DNA of 64,000 nt, taken from contig CM082581.2 in assembly GCA_040954595.2 (NCBI GenBank), positions 7,998,001 through 8,062,000 on the forward strand, in the 5' to 3' direction. Source of the DNA: Balanoglossus misakiensis. Lineage: Eukaryota > Hemichordata. The notes beneath the pieces were generated by a model. It made no database searches. It saw only the letters and a program-made list of their open reading frames with translations, and was not told where the DNA came from. Shown one piece after another: positions 1 to 12,028 of this stretch (the first letter of the stretch is position 1; each line of letters begins with the position of its first letter). A program made the translations under genes and the position numbers.

Positions 1-427
1 TCCTTTCCAGACCCGTTGATCAATCCCAGATCCTGTCAAACCCCGTTTGCAGCTTTCGAAACTGATATACCAGCCCCCTAACCGCATCCTTTGCAAATTG
101 CGCACCCCGTGGAACACCAAAACGTGGCCTTTGGGGTTAACGTCACGCGGAGGAGTTTTGTAATTAGCGACTGTTCACGGATGGAAATGTACATGTAACT
201 TCCCACTAACCGATAAGACGGCAGTCTCATAACTCCATCCTCTTCATATGGGAATAACTACGGTATGATAGCAACGATAATAAAAGCACAGAAACGAGCT
301 GAAATTATTGCAACGATACATGAGGCTATCAATGCATGTTCCGGTATTCATCATAGATACTACGGCAGACTTCAGGTCTGTCGTGAGAATTGCTTTTGAC
401 TTTATGTTACAAGGATGGTCACTCTGC

Positions 428-498
428 ATGAATGAATGAATGAATGAATGAATGAATGAATGAATGAATGAATGAATGAATGAATGAATGAATGAATA
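428..498. repeat. (GAAT)n microsatellite
   Basis: This is an essentially perfect run of the tetramer GAAT, about 17 units. On the minus strand it reads as a spurious Ser-Phe-Ile-His repeat peptide, which should not be taken as a gene. Confidence 0.97.
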
Positions 499-1185
499 CA
501 ACTCACAGATGTGCGTTTTTCCTCACTCATCGGGCCAACATGCTCGAGACTACCAGGAAATCTGGAAACCATTGCCCACACAGTCGTATATCGTTGCTAA
601 CCAGCCCTTTATTACTGGTAGTCTGGTCATGGATAAAACTCACTGACAATCATTCTGGGATTTGACATGGCGTGCCCCAGAGTCATAACCCTAGCTATAA
701 AGCAGACCGGACTGAAAGTCCAATGACGGATCGGTGGAGCTATCAATCATAAAGAAAACGCCAACATCACAGGAAGACAGACAAGGGTGAATGATATACC
801 AGGCCTGGTCGGGCCCGCCGAGTTTTAATGGCCGTCATAACGGCCGCTCGAAGGACAGGTTTGAAGTCAAGTGTAATCGGAGATATCCGCGTACGATCGA
901 CCACGTTGAAGAGACAGCGAAACCACTTGGTTTAAATCACCGTAAGTGACAAAGACTATGGCTTGTTTATCCAACATCCAGGGAAGACCGGACCGCCCAA
1001 CCGTGCTAATTGATTCCGTCATCTCTGTAACGGGCGCCCATTGGCCAAAGCCGGCCTTGGTTAAGCCTAACCGCGGCAAGGATGACCAATCACGGCCCGC
1101 GTCTGCCGAAGGCTGTGGGTCTGGTCGGCTTGATCTATCGGCATCGCTTCCTCTTACTCTTGAAATCACAACTCTCTCGGCTGTT

Positions 1186-1192
1186 CATAAAA
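1186..1192 (+). promoter_or_regulatory. Possible TATA-like element of Lbx
   Basis: CATAAAA lies about 155 bases before the Lbx start codon. If used, transcription would start near 1215-1220 and give a 5' UTR of about 130 bases. This is inference from position only; the TATAAAG at 695-701 is an alternative for a longer leader. Confidence 0.2.
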
Positions 1193-1345
1193 TGATACCC
1201 CACTCAGAAGGACGTGAATCATGTTTCAGGCAGTAGAGGAAGTCTTGTTAACGGCTTGAGCACACACACTCATAACACGAGCTTACTCACTCACCAGGCC
1301 CGATACAACTGGAAGAGTCGTCGGGTTTCTCTCCGTGTGGCTGAG

Positions 1346-3954
1346 ATGCCGGAAAACAAAGGACGAAAGCGCGCTGCGACTTCGACGGAGCCGAGTGTGC
1401 CGGACTCCGTCAAACGCCTGTCAAAAGTCCGACTTCCACCACCTGCCGTGCCCAACAAACCGCTGACTCCGTTCTCGATACGGGACATCCTAAATTCCAA
1501 GTCCAGTCGACAGAATCACCGCAGGGCGCAGCGAGAGCTGCCTTCGCCCGCCGACGGCCTCGCTCGGTTGCCGAATCGGAGCGTTCGTGAAGAAACCACG
1601 AGCGGGAGTTCCAGTTCAGGCGCACGGAATGGCGGTCACAATCCTCTAAATGCCCTGGAAGAACTTACTCAAGAAACGTTCAAGGGACTCGAGGAGAATA
1701 TTATAAAGACCGCCGAAGGTATGATATTAAGACCATCATAACAGACTGGACAAAGCAGTGACACAGCACTGGCAAATGCCAACTTTATTTTTAAAAAAAA
1801 CGTGCCCTTATGGAAGCCACCCACATATAATTGCGTGTTATAACTGAGCTATATTGTGGCGACAATCTCAGAACACTGTTGTTTATATATAGAAACTGAA
1901 TATCGACCATACCCAATTTGTAATAGCCGTGGTGGAAACGGCGTGAAATTGGTTCTATGTACGAGTAATCAGTGTTTGTTTTATCCAACGGGATAAAAGA
2001 GTTTGAACTTACTAACGACAATTACGTTACCATCACAGTAACTAGATATTGTCCAATCAGAGACCTAATTATCCTTTCAAGGGATTTGAGAATTGCCTTT
2101 TGAGCACGGCGCTCCCCGCAAAAAATACGCTCCGAGCGAACATATTTTCTTTGTCGTTAAAAGTTGGCTTGTTACAGCGACAACGGGAGACGGTTCTGAC
2201 CGTGGGAGAATTCTGCAAGGAATCCCCTGTATCACAACACGGCTTGTCATGTACACGGAACGAGAATTTGCCGTAAATTCAAAGCGTGGCTATGACTATG
2301 AGAGGAGGGCAGACTCCGTTACCCGTCACCATGATGGGCCTGTCACGCTGACAGCTTGCTAAGTACGTGCGGTAGAAGGATGGCGCGCGGTAGACGAGTT
2401 TATTCAGGCGAATAGTGGCGGTCGGGTGTCAGAAAAACAAAATAACAAACCGCGGTGCCGTGAGTAATGCGGAAATTCAAATCTAGCATCCTGTTCTGTG
2501 ACATTCGACGGCTAACGCCCGAGGATGATGCACATGATTTTAAACCTCAATACCGCTCACAAGAATCCCCTATTGACTTCAATTTTGAATCGAGTCTCTT
2601 TGTTTTATACCACAGCGGCGTTTTAATGAAAGATCATATGTTTTAATTTAATTTATAACCTTCGATTCCCCCACAAAGTCACATACACGAATTGTGAAGC
2701 GGGTCAGTTTTCAGAAGGGTGTCCCGTTCCATAGGATTAGCACGTACCACCCAAGTGAGAACACTCACCATAGTAAGACCGACTGACCAACATGACTGTG
2801 TTCTTGACCGGTGGTAGAAACAAAGTTCACCCGTTGACGCAGGTGAACCATCAGCGGTACAGCAGCTAGTAAATATTGTGGTAAAGCGACAAAATATTGT
2901 CAGGTCGGATAATAATGTACCCTTAACCCATGCATGAAAATTTACTCAAAATTTCTCTGAAGTGTACCGTGACGTACACGAAGTTTCGGATTTCTCATTT
3001 TGATTTTGGAGCTTTGGGATCCTGATGTCGGAAGGAAACATTCCAGACTAATCACATCTCAGAATAGTAAGACTATTAGCCAGAATATAGAATTTTCATT
3101 CCAATATTAGAGTCCAGGCGTGGAAAATTCTACGCTTAATCAGTTGTATGCAATACCCCTCTATAGCCGACCATAACATGATTCTCAAACTTTCCCTTTG
3201 TCTACCGCAGAACGTCACATGGAAAATTTAACTGGATTTCTGGAACTTTGCTGTTATCGTTAACTAGAGAGGCGAATAGATCATGTTCTGCCTGACAGGG
3301 ATGTAGTCAATATGTGCATTATGGCATTGAAAAATTAATGTCATTTTGGGTTCCCGATGCCAACCAAGTACGCGCATTCACATTCTTGACACCTCAGCTC
3401 GGCATCATAATTGAGTCAATATGCTCTAAGCTCAGACGACTTACTCGACACGGCTGAAGTGCTGCATGAAAAATTCCGAGAGTTGCAGAGAGCACTCTCT
3501 GCTATTTTGGCCTTAAGTTGAGCCTCCCGCCCCATACTGAATAACCAGTCTGGTATGTTTCCCTCCCTTCTCAGCAGCAGCGAACGACGGGAAGCGGAGC
3601 CATCTCGGTTTATTCAGCCAACGGCAACCTCCGCGAAGAAAGAGAAAGTCACGAACGGCCTTCTCCAACCACCAGCTCTTCGAACTCGAGAGGCGATTCC
3701 TGTACCAGAAATACCTCTCCCCCGGGGACAGGGATGAGATCGCCTCCAGCCTGGGCCTGACCAGCTCGCAGGTCATAACCTGGTTTCAAAACAGGAGAGC
3801 TAAACTCAAACGGGACATCGAGGAGATGAAGAACGACCTGTCCGCCGCTGAGAAACTCGCGCCCCACCAATCGCTGGTGGACATCGAAGGGGACGACGAT
3901 TCGGGCGCGAACAGAAGCGACTCCGCGGACGATACAGTAGATGAGGACCTTTAA
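1346..3954 (+). CDS. Lbx: Ladybird homeobox transcription factor (Lbx), two exons
   Basis: Exon 1 is 1346-1718 and exon 2 is 3581-3954; the joined CDS has 747 bases and encodes 248 residues (vertebrate LBX1 is about 280). The ATG at 1346 is the first ATG in its frame. Exon 1 carries the TN/eh1-type motif LTPFSIRDIL (residues 40-49), known to recruit Groucho-type co-repressors. It also carries the Lbx-specific block NPLNALEELTQETFKGLEE (about 99-117), which closely matches the vertebrate LBX block. Exon 2 holds the homeodomain at about 145-204, with T47, W48, Q50, N51 and A54 in VITWFQNRRAKLKRD. T47 and A54 are typical of ladybird. The tail is acidic (DDD..., ending VDEDL), as in Lbx proteins. 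It is a nuclear DNA-binding regulator, known in flies and vertebrates for muscle-precursor and neuronal identity. It is the first of three same-strand NK genes here. It is not Tlx, because the A54 and ALEEL blocks are Lbx-type. Confidence 0.96.
1719..3580 (+). other. Lbx intron 1 (phase 1)
   Basis: The intron is 1,862 bases. The donor is GAAG|GTATGA and the acceptor follows a pyrimidine-rich tract (tttccctcccttct) ending in three tandem CAG trinucleotides (3572-3580). The phase-1 position matches the introns of NK4 and NK3 in this window and lies between the eh1/ALEEL region and the homeodomain, as in other NK genes. I placed the acceptor at 3580, the last CAG. The other two CAGs keep the frame and would add one or two alanines. 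The intron interior has small ORFs (about 2049-2362) with no recognised domain, and many TAAT-type motifs near 2640 and 3060-3110. Confidence 0.85.
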
Positions 3955-4071
3955 TGGCTGACTGTTCGTTGGAGAAACGCCTGGTTGCTGGTTGTTTCTG
4001 TATTAGTCTCGGACAGCGCGGACGGAAAAGTGAGTGATTTGATATACTTGGTTATATGTCTGGGACGGTAC

Positions 4072-4077
4072 AATAAA
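4072..4077 (+). terminator. Poly(A) signal AATAAA after Lbx
   Basis: A canonical AATAAA lies 118 bases after the Lbx stop codon, which gives a short 3' UTR. Another candidate is the A/T-rich stretch with ATTAAA near 4410. Use of either is inferred. Confidence 0.5.
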
Positions 4078-5077
4078 ACTGAATATACGGTAACTGCCAG
4101 AGACCGGTATACATCCTCCACACTTTGTTAAAAAAATATTCAATGGAAGGACCTGTTTGGAGAGACACGAACTGTCTGGTCAATTGATATCAACGTAACG
4201 TTTTCTTCGGTTTGCGACCTCGGGTTACCGCGCTGCGAAGGTAAAACCTCAACATTTCATTCGCTTTGGTCTTGGGTCTGCCAGTTGAAACCGAGTGATA
4301 ATTTTCGCGTGGATTGACATTTTAAATTTATGTTGAAGTCGAAACCGAATTTTCCACACTTGTACATACAATTTTTCATACACCTTTAATGTTATCTTTG
4401 AAACTATAAAATTAAAGAGTTTGTTATTTCAGCAAGCTACCCGCAGTCCACTATTTTTTGTGTGTGCAATGAGTAAGGGTGACGTGTGCCAGTCAAAAAA
4501 CTCTGACGTTGAATGGTTGCGACGTTCTACTCCCTGTCATCCGACGTGATGCAAGCTTTTATCTTATTTTCCTAAATTTCCTGTCGGAATATTCCAGGTC
4601 ATTTCCGTGACATATCAGTGGGTTTGGACTAAAAATCTAGTTCAGAAGTTCACAACATCCAATACCTGCTAAGAGGTTCGTAACATCTAATATCTTGCTG
4701 TACAACTTCCCCCGAGACTGACTGTAAGACTGAAAAACCCCAGCAACACACCGATCCGCCATACTTTGACAGGCGCTGACGCCCGATGGCATATGTCACT
4801 GGGTATTTTTATGACGTCTAATTTATGGTTCGGTCCAGTTGATCTTCTTAAAGATGTTAAAGAAATTTTCTCCGACAGTTTATCCGGTCTGATGATTAAT
4901 CACCGCGCTATTTTCACTCAATCACATCATCTCGTACAGAGTGACAAATGTAAGGTCGAACGCCACCATGTCCGACATACTGTCATCCAAAACACCCAAT
5001 GTTTCTCTCTTAGGAAATGTACAGGATTCATTTGCCAAAATTTTCATTTGTTATGATTCAGTGTCATTATTAAATAG

Positions 5078-5164
<87 letters not shown>

Positions 5165-5165
5165 G
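5078..5165. repeat. (GAT)n microsatellite
   Basis: A pure GAT/ATG array of about 29 units. It creates a spurious poly-Asp reading frame. Its left flank does not resemble that of the GAT array at 44098. Confidence 0.97.
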
Positions 5166-8100
5166 TAACTAATATGTAGTGTCGATGTAACTAAGTGTCA
5201 TAACTGCCTTATTGATTTTTGTTTGTTGGTCGTTTATAAAAATTTAATATAATGTGACTGTTTTAAACGCGCGAACTGTAACCTTATCACAGTTGTCCCG
5301 TCGTTTAATTTTACAATACCGCGTTGATATGACGCCCAACTGTAGCGACAAGTGTTCGGTAGAACCACGAGTCATTCAACTTTTTGCAACCGCTTTGGCG
5401 TGTTTTGTCGTCTGCTCAGACGGAGGGGGCACTTTAACTTTATGCAGAAACATTTAACCATCATGAAAAGTGTCTATTCTATATACATGTAGATGTACAG
5501 AAATACACGAACATCATCTGTCCTAAGACAAAAAGCTCAAGGCAGAAATTAAATGTTTGAAAGTACATAGTACTGGACCATAAGTGGGAATGATGTCGGA
5601 CACACACCATATGGATAAACGGTCTCTGAAAACATCAACACATTCCCGGGAATTTACCAATTTGGGAACGTATGCAAGTCTTTGGAAAAATATTCGAGTT
5701 TATGTGACTGCGCTGATATAACAGCTCGGCGTGCCATACCTTCATGATGGATATCTTTCAGCGGAAAGAAATAAGTCCGGGACGAGAAATGAAAAAAAAC
5801 AGAAGATCAATATCTCGAAGAATCTGTGAGCAACGGCGTCACTCCATCATTAGTGTTAAGGAAAGTAGGCCTTATGACGTTGAGTCAACGGATTTAGGCA
5901 ACTCTCAAAAAGAATTTGAAAATTTGGCACCTCCGGTAAACGAGTAACAATCGTGTGAAACACGGACTTTCTTTAAGTAAGCATCTTGAAATATTTCAAA
6001 CACATCAGTTGCCACCATCTTTACACTCAGCTCAGAATGTATTTTGGTCACGTGGTCAGTACACCTGTGGATGCGCTAGTATGGCGAAAACATATCGTGA
6101 TGCCTTTCAAAAAACTCGTATTAATTGACATGGAAGCGTGAAATAATGTCAGGATAGGCGTGCATGCAAAACACACACTAAATTAATGTGTGTGAAAGAC
6201 GTCCTTTAGCACGTTTAAATTGCCCTTACGCGGTAATGTTTCATAAACATTTCAGACAGCCAGACTTTGAGCTGCGATTCTGGTTTGACTGTTTGGTTTG
6301 TTGGTGTTCGCATCGCCCTCTCTACAAACACATCATAAATAAACCGAGAAACGTTCGACGAGTGCTGATGTCAGGGAATGTTGCTCTCGAGAAAAAATAT
6401 TGCGCTGTCGTGCGCCGGGTGTAGACGTATACGGTAGTGATGACTGTTAACAAGTTCACGATTGGGAGTTGTCCAAACAAGAGTGATTTTCTTTCCTTGG
6501 CCGCCGTCTCTCTTTAGTCAGCGCCTGACAGCTGACCCGTTCACGCGGATAACTAGCGTTTAGGATGGCCTCTTCAGGAATTCTTATTTACGGGTGCAGC
6601 AGGGGCAGGCCGTGCAAAGTTGACAAGAACCGAGACGTGATGAGAGCCAGCGCGGAAGAGGGTGGAGGACTGTCCGGCTCATCCACCACCACCACCACCA
6701 CCGCGGATAGGCTTGTTACTCATTAGCGCGATGTCAGTTCTCCTGTGACAATATCTCATTCGCCTACGTACATGTGATAACAGGCCCTGACAAGGAACCC
6801 AGCAGATGCACTGCTGAACTTTCACCCCAGAAGTATTCTCTCCATGAATCAAGCGTGCCATGTACCGACCGGTTGTAAATTTCCCCCCTCAATCATTGCC
6901 TTATTAATCGTTGCTTTCTGCTGCGGAGTTCGCTTCCCACAAAAAAGTATGGTTCTAATTAGTCGTTGTAAAAACATCCGCTCGTTTGTCTTTCTATGGA
7001 ACTTTTTTCTCCTCACTTTTAATACTCAAAACTATAGCCGTGCTGCTGATGCTTTGGTGCTCGGTTCAAATTAGGGCAAAACGAAACCGTCTCTCGCCAT
7101 ACCAGAGAAAGCAATATGTGAGCTATTCATATTTGGCACAGCGGGACTCGATCAACACACGCAGCAGTTGCTCCACCGACTGAAGAAGCTGTCACAAGCA
7201 ATCAGATTGAACCCCGCTGAAAAGGTTCCAATATCAGCCGTCCTGTCCACTTCGCTCCGAGGGTCTTTAGTACAAAAACCACGCGTGGAATTCGACTCAA
7301 CCGAGGCCCAGCATTTTCCTTTTAATTTTTTTTTTCGCTGCTAATATTTTTTTTTTTGCACAGACTGGAAGTTACCGCCCGGTGAAAAATTGATTTGACA
7401 GGCTAATGTCTTCACATTGTCTGTGGAAACATCTAAACAAAGATTAACTGTGCGCAGTTTCGATTTTACGCCCTATATTTGTTTAACAGCACTAGACGTG
7501 TAATTCGCCTGAAAACTACACAATATCATGCACCCAGGCTTATCAAGTAAGGTAATTTTGAATAATAGTATATCCCAACTGACATATGATAGAAGGAGTT
7601 TCATGTTTGACATGAACAACATATAATAACTATAATACCTGTATATTTTGAGGCAACAATTTGCGAAACGTCTATAAGATTAATTTCCGAAATACTGTGA
7701 CTCGATCGCCTAAAATGTCAAATGCCACCGTTTCCTCAAATTGGCGGAGTCATTGAGTCATTAAACGTACAGTTATTTGGATAGGAGGAGCACTTTATTT
7801 TTCAAACAGTTAAATTCGGCGACGCCTACATCAGGTCGAAGCAATACTTTTTATTTTGTACTGCCAATCATACCTCGTTTAGACAGCAACGTGACATAGG
7901 CATTTTGTTGTCAGCATGTAACTGCCCGAACAAGTCGAAGTCGCCGATAAAATTGGCATCTGCAGAAACGAAGAAATGAAATGTGTGTACATAGGTCTCC
8001 GTAATCTGCCAGAATTAGGAGGAAAGGTTACTTCGCCCATTACGTCCTACCATGTGTTCGCTGCTGTGACCCCGCTGTGGCAGGACTTGTCAACTTCAAC

Positions 8101-11100
8101 GCAGAACGAGACAATTAGAAATGACCCGAGCATGGGAAACGCGTTGACGATCTGACGGCTCGCATGTGGAAAGTTGAGTCATTAAGCGCCAGTTTGTTTG
8201 ACTCGTTGAGTTGGTCTGGACCGGACCGGACCGCCCTGCGGGGTTTCCGGTTTAAATTTAGCTACAGAGCAGCAAACGATACTACCTGTCTGTCGGCCAT
8301 TAACCACTTGAATTGTGATATTCTGTGTTGCTGTCTTCTGTTCTGCTCTGTCATGACCTGTTCTGTTTCTCCTCATCCACACATAACGTACGCCACTCAT
8401 CCCAATGTGTCCTTGTGTTGGAAATAACGATATATTATTATAAGTTAGAACTTTCATTTATCACGTGCATTATACGAATTCTTGACACACACATTGACTA
8501 ATTTCGACGAAGCAAATTCATTTCAGCTTGAAACTTGCTTTTTTGTTTCATCCATACATGATAGGTAGCACCTGCTTTGAAGCTTTCCTGACCAAGACCA
8601 CAAACGGTGTTGGCAAGTTGGGGCTACAACCGTTCCATGCGACAGTCATCACCGCACTAACCTCATATATACATGTACATTGACACTGTAACATCCATCT
8701 GCTTAAAAGTTTGCGGGAATAAAGCGTTTAATGTAGAAAACATCTCGGTGGTAGTTCTTTCGGCAATAAGGGAACTCAGGTTGTATGCTTATTAAGTAAA
8801 GTGGAATTTGACAATCGGAAATCCGATTTACGACTTATAAATCCAAACTGTGCTTTCTGCTCTCGACAGATTCCCAGCTGGTAACACATGCACTCCGTCT
8901 CGAGATCCCTTTTCATCTAACCCTTAGCGTCTCTTTATGGCATGATATATCCCCATTTCAAGGAGAGGTCACCGGCCATAAATAACGCATATAATGACGC
9001 TAATTCGAAACATACTGCTGTCAATGAGCGGACTGCACCAATAAAATACATTTTCAAGATGTGCTGAGAGTGAAGCACGTCTGCCGCTGATACCAGAGTG
9101 CAGAGTTATAGCGGAGGCGCACATTTTAAGATTCTGTTAATTCCATACGCGCTGTATATTTCGGCCGATCCGCGATAAAAAAAAATAGAGCGGGCCTTTG
9201 TCGGGGCTGCCGTGTCCATTTCTGCCATGTGTTCGCGAAATGAACACTGAATACGGAAGTCATTGAGTGCACGCTATTAGGAGATAACTAAGTGAATTTC
9301 CAGGTCTTGCAGAACTGTTAATTTCGGCTGTAACGACTGTACATGTATATATACTCACGTCAGAGAGTGCCCGTGAGTGCATCTACGCGGAGGAGATCAT
9401 GTTTAGTGATCATCAATAAAGAGACTGCAGCTGACATACATATACATTGATACTTACGCCATCTTAACTTTAATTCTATGTTTAATAGTATATCATTCAC
9501 ACTTAATATATAGCCTGCACTTACGTCGCGTGTGTTTATTTTAAATCACAAACGACGAGTAAATCAAGTTAGCTGAGAGATGTGTACGTCAGCAGTATTT
9601 GAACATTGGCACGTCGTGCTGTATGCTGTATTTGGAACACGAGATGGGAGTGTTTAATTATTATTTTGCTCGTCCAGTAAACTACCCATTGTTATTGTGC
9701 ATCTTCATAATGCCTGCAAAAGCAATTGCCTCTGTTTGTATCGCCACACATAAACATGTACCGCTTTTATTGACTTTCAACGTTCGCATAGACGGGATCA
9801 AAGATATCAGAGTGTTATCTTTTGATGGATAATGTTTGGGTTTTTAATTTTCATTTTACAGATTTTTAATATATCCGGTGATGGTTGATTGTGGATAAAC
9901 ATGGTGATAGGGATAATGAGTTTGGTAATATAGTTGCTGGTGCTTGCAGCCCATGTGGTGTACATACATCGACACAGTGTTCCCAGCGCCTGCTATTTGT
10001 TTGCCAAATTCGATATCATAGCGTATCATCAAACATAAGGTGTGGGCCGCCAAAACGTCATGCACCGTGAGTGCAATCATGTGCGCGGAAACCAGGTGTC
10101 ACCCTGACTTGGACACAGCTCAACGAAACGCTCCAAACTTGAGGTTGGGAGCTCAAGACGTTTTCTGCACTGCGCTAACGAGGAAGGGAATACACAGGAA
10201 TTCCGACGAACGAGATGGAAGTCGATTCTTGAGTTTATTGCATTTTAGGTAATACGTGTGGACTTCGGAAATGCGGGATTCTCAAATCGGTAGGTAAAAA
10301 AAACATGGTACAGAACGATATAGTGGGTCTCTATTGGTCGTCACTAGTTTGTCAAATCATCCTCATCATCATCCTCATCATTGCTTGTCCAGTGGCATAC
10401 TAACTATTCTGAACAAAAATTCTAGGCGAACATCTAACGGGCTAGCAGCATACACACACACAACAATACTTACTGACGATTTACGCGACGGATGATGCGC
10501 GTGAATCTAATATACGATGAATAATGTTAAAATATCAGGAAGAGTTTAGAGGTTACATCAACACCGATATATCTTTCGTTGGGATCTTTTTTATCACATG
10601 TTGGATCGATTTAAAAGTCACCGAGTCACGGGAAACCCGTCGCAGAACAGGAAAATATTGAAGGGTTGGCCTTTCAAAAAAATATTTTGTGGTCGTTACG
10701 TGACTAAACGCATTAGCCAAAAGTACGGTGACTTCAACTTTGCGGACCCTTTTAATTCATTTGCCTACGTTTATGATGGTTGAATGAAACTCTGATGGCT
10801 GGTGATTAATGTTTGTGTCAAAATCTACTATTTATCATCTGGTAATTTTGCCATGGTTGATTGGTCACACATGGTCGCAGCTGTTCGCGAACAAGTACCA
10901 ATAAAACACCGTCTTGGGGACATACTTCGGCGTTGAAAGCGAAAATCAGTTTTCGCTCTGACACCGAGGTTAAGTTGGCGTTGCCGTCTTTGGTCTCCGC
11001 TGATGTCAGATCGATTTTGTGTGATTTGCCTGCGTTGTTTATAGATACCATTTCAGGCTGAAAGATATCGCGTTGGTCCTTCTTATCGACGTAATCAGAT

Positions 11101-11395
11101 AGTCCCCGTCTAACTCGAAGGAAAGTGGTATCGATACAGCTGACCACAAGCCATGAATCGGGCGTTGTGTCACAGAAAACATAATTCCGTATCTTCGACC
11201 GCGTCGCATATGTATTCGTAAGCCTTCCTAAAATCATAGTTGCGAATGAGTCAAAGCCAAAAAAAAAGAAAAAGATTCGTTCCTACACCACCAAGCTCAT
11301 GGTGAAATGGTTAAGCGCCCTCTCTGGTAAGAACGGTGTATTCTTAAATCAATTTGACATGCTTACAATGTATGTAACCTTCTACACATCTATAC

Positions 11396-11487
11396 CATCC
11401 ATCCACCCATCCATCCATCCATCCATCCAGTAAGTAAGTCAGTCAGTCAGTCTGTCGGTCAGTCAATCAGTCCGTAAGTCAGTCAAA
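11396..11487. repeat. Tetranucleotide repeats (CATC)n then degenerate (GTCA)n
   Basis: About eight imperfect CATC units (11396-11430) are followed at once by a degenerate run of GTCA/GTAA-type tetramers to about 11487. This is low-complexity sequence with no coding signal. Confidence 0.85.
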
Positions 11488-11640
11488 CGATCGACCAAAT
11501 ACACTTGCCATTCTAAAATATCGTGCAGAATTGGCAAATTGTCCTTTTAAGGCGACCAGAACACCTGTTACGTAGGAGAAGTTTGCTGTTGTTTTGTGAC
11601 CTAGGTGTGTTTTCGCTTACTTTCGTAATTTGAATATTTG

Positions 11641-12028
11641 CGTGACCAGGTGTGGTGCATTCATTATTTTCCCCATATAAAAAGCCCGCACGTCGTGTTG
11701 CGGCGTAGCTACTAATTTGGACTTGCCCGTGTGAGCTGTTCTGTTCCTCGCCGGCTTGGAAGCTGTGCCTTGTTTCCTGATACACTGGTCTGGAAACAGC
11801 GCCCAGAAGCTGTGCTGTATTTCATGCTGTCCTGGTCTGGAAACCGCGCCCAGAAGTCGTGCTACCTCATGGGGGAATTCGTCTGAAAGCCGTGCCGTCT
11901 ACCGGGGAATTGTGCCAGAACGCTACTCGGACTGAACGTCACTGTTGGGACTGCCGTGGTGCTGGTCGCGTTCGTCGTGCTCTACAGAACCGCGGACTTT
12001 ATTCTTTCATTTCCCACACCTGGTCACG
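11641..12028. mobile_element. 388-bp element with perfect 15-bp inverted ends (MITE or solo-LTR candidate)
   Basis: The left end CGTGACCAGGTGTGG (11641-11655) is the exact reverse complement of the right end (12014-12028). The interior holds a TATA-like ATATAAAAAG (11675-11684). It also holds a 47-bp-period direct repeat starting with CTGGTCTGGAAAC at 11785 and again, slightly diverged, at 11832. No long ORF or transposase is inside. If the true ends are TGTGG...CCACA, it resembles a solo LTR of about 370 bp. If the whole 15 bases are terminal repeats, it resembles a MITE. I see no clean target-site duplication, so the class is open. The interior is GC-richer than the surroundings. Confidence 0.5.

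Larger units (their letters stand above)
1..1345. other. Upstream region of Lbx, no gene recognised
   Basis: No coding exon is recognised here. The stretch holds a GAAT microsatellite (428-498), a TATAAAG at 695-701, a TCAAGTG (NK2-type core site) at 867-873, and a CATAAAA at 1186-1192 that could act as a TATA-like element for Lbx. The short open frames between about 870 and 1240 on both strands lack family similarity and look like chance ORFs. It probably contains the Lbx promoter and 5' UTR, but no transcription start can be fixed from sequence. Confidence 0.5.
3955..11395. other. Intergenic region downstream of Lbx, no gene recognised
   Basis: No open frame here shows a recognisable family. 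The region includes the Lbx 3' UTR, a GAT microsatellite (5078-5165), T-rich runs near 7320-7360, and several TACATGTA palindromes (for example 5484-5491, 8670-8677, 9340-9347). A minus-strand 139-codon ORF at 10818-11237 is longer than its neighbours but unrecognised. The rest is ordinary AT-rich DNA, potentially regulatory for Lbx or NK4. Confidence 0.5.

Noticed and set aside
11290-11330. tRNA-like TGGTGAAATGGTTAAGCGCC (also GCCTAGTGGGTAAAGC near 26665)
   Set aside because: There is an A-box-like segment only. No B-box or cloverleaf could be built, so no tRNA gene or SINE is called.
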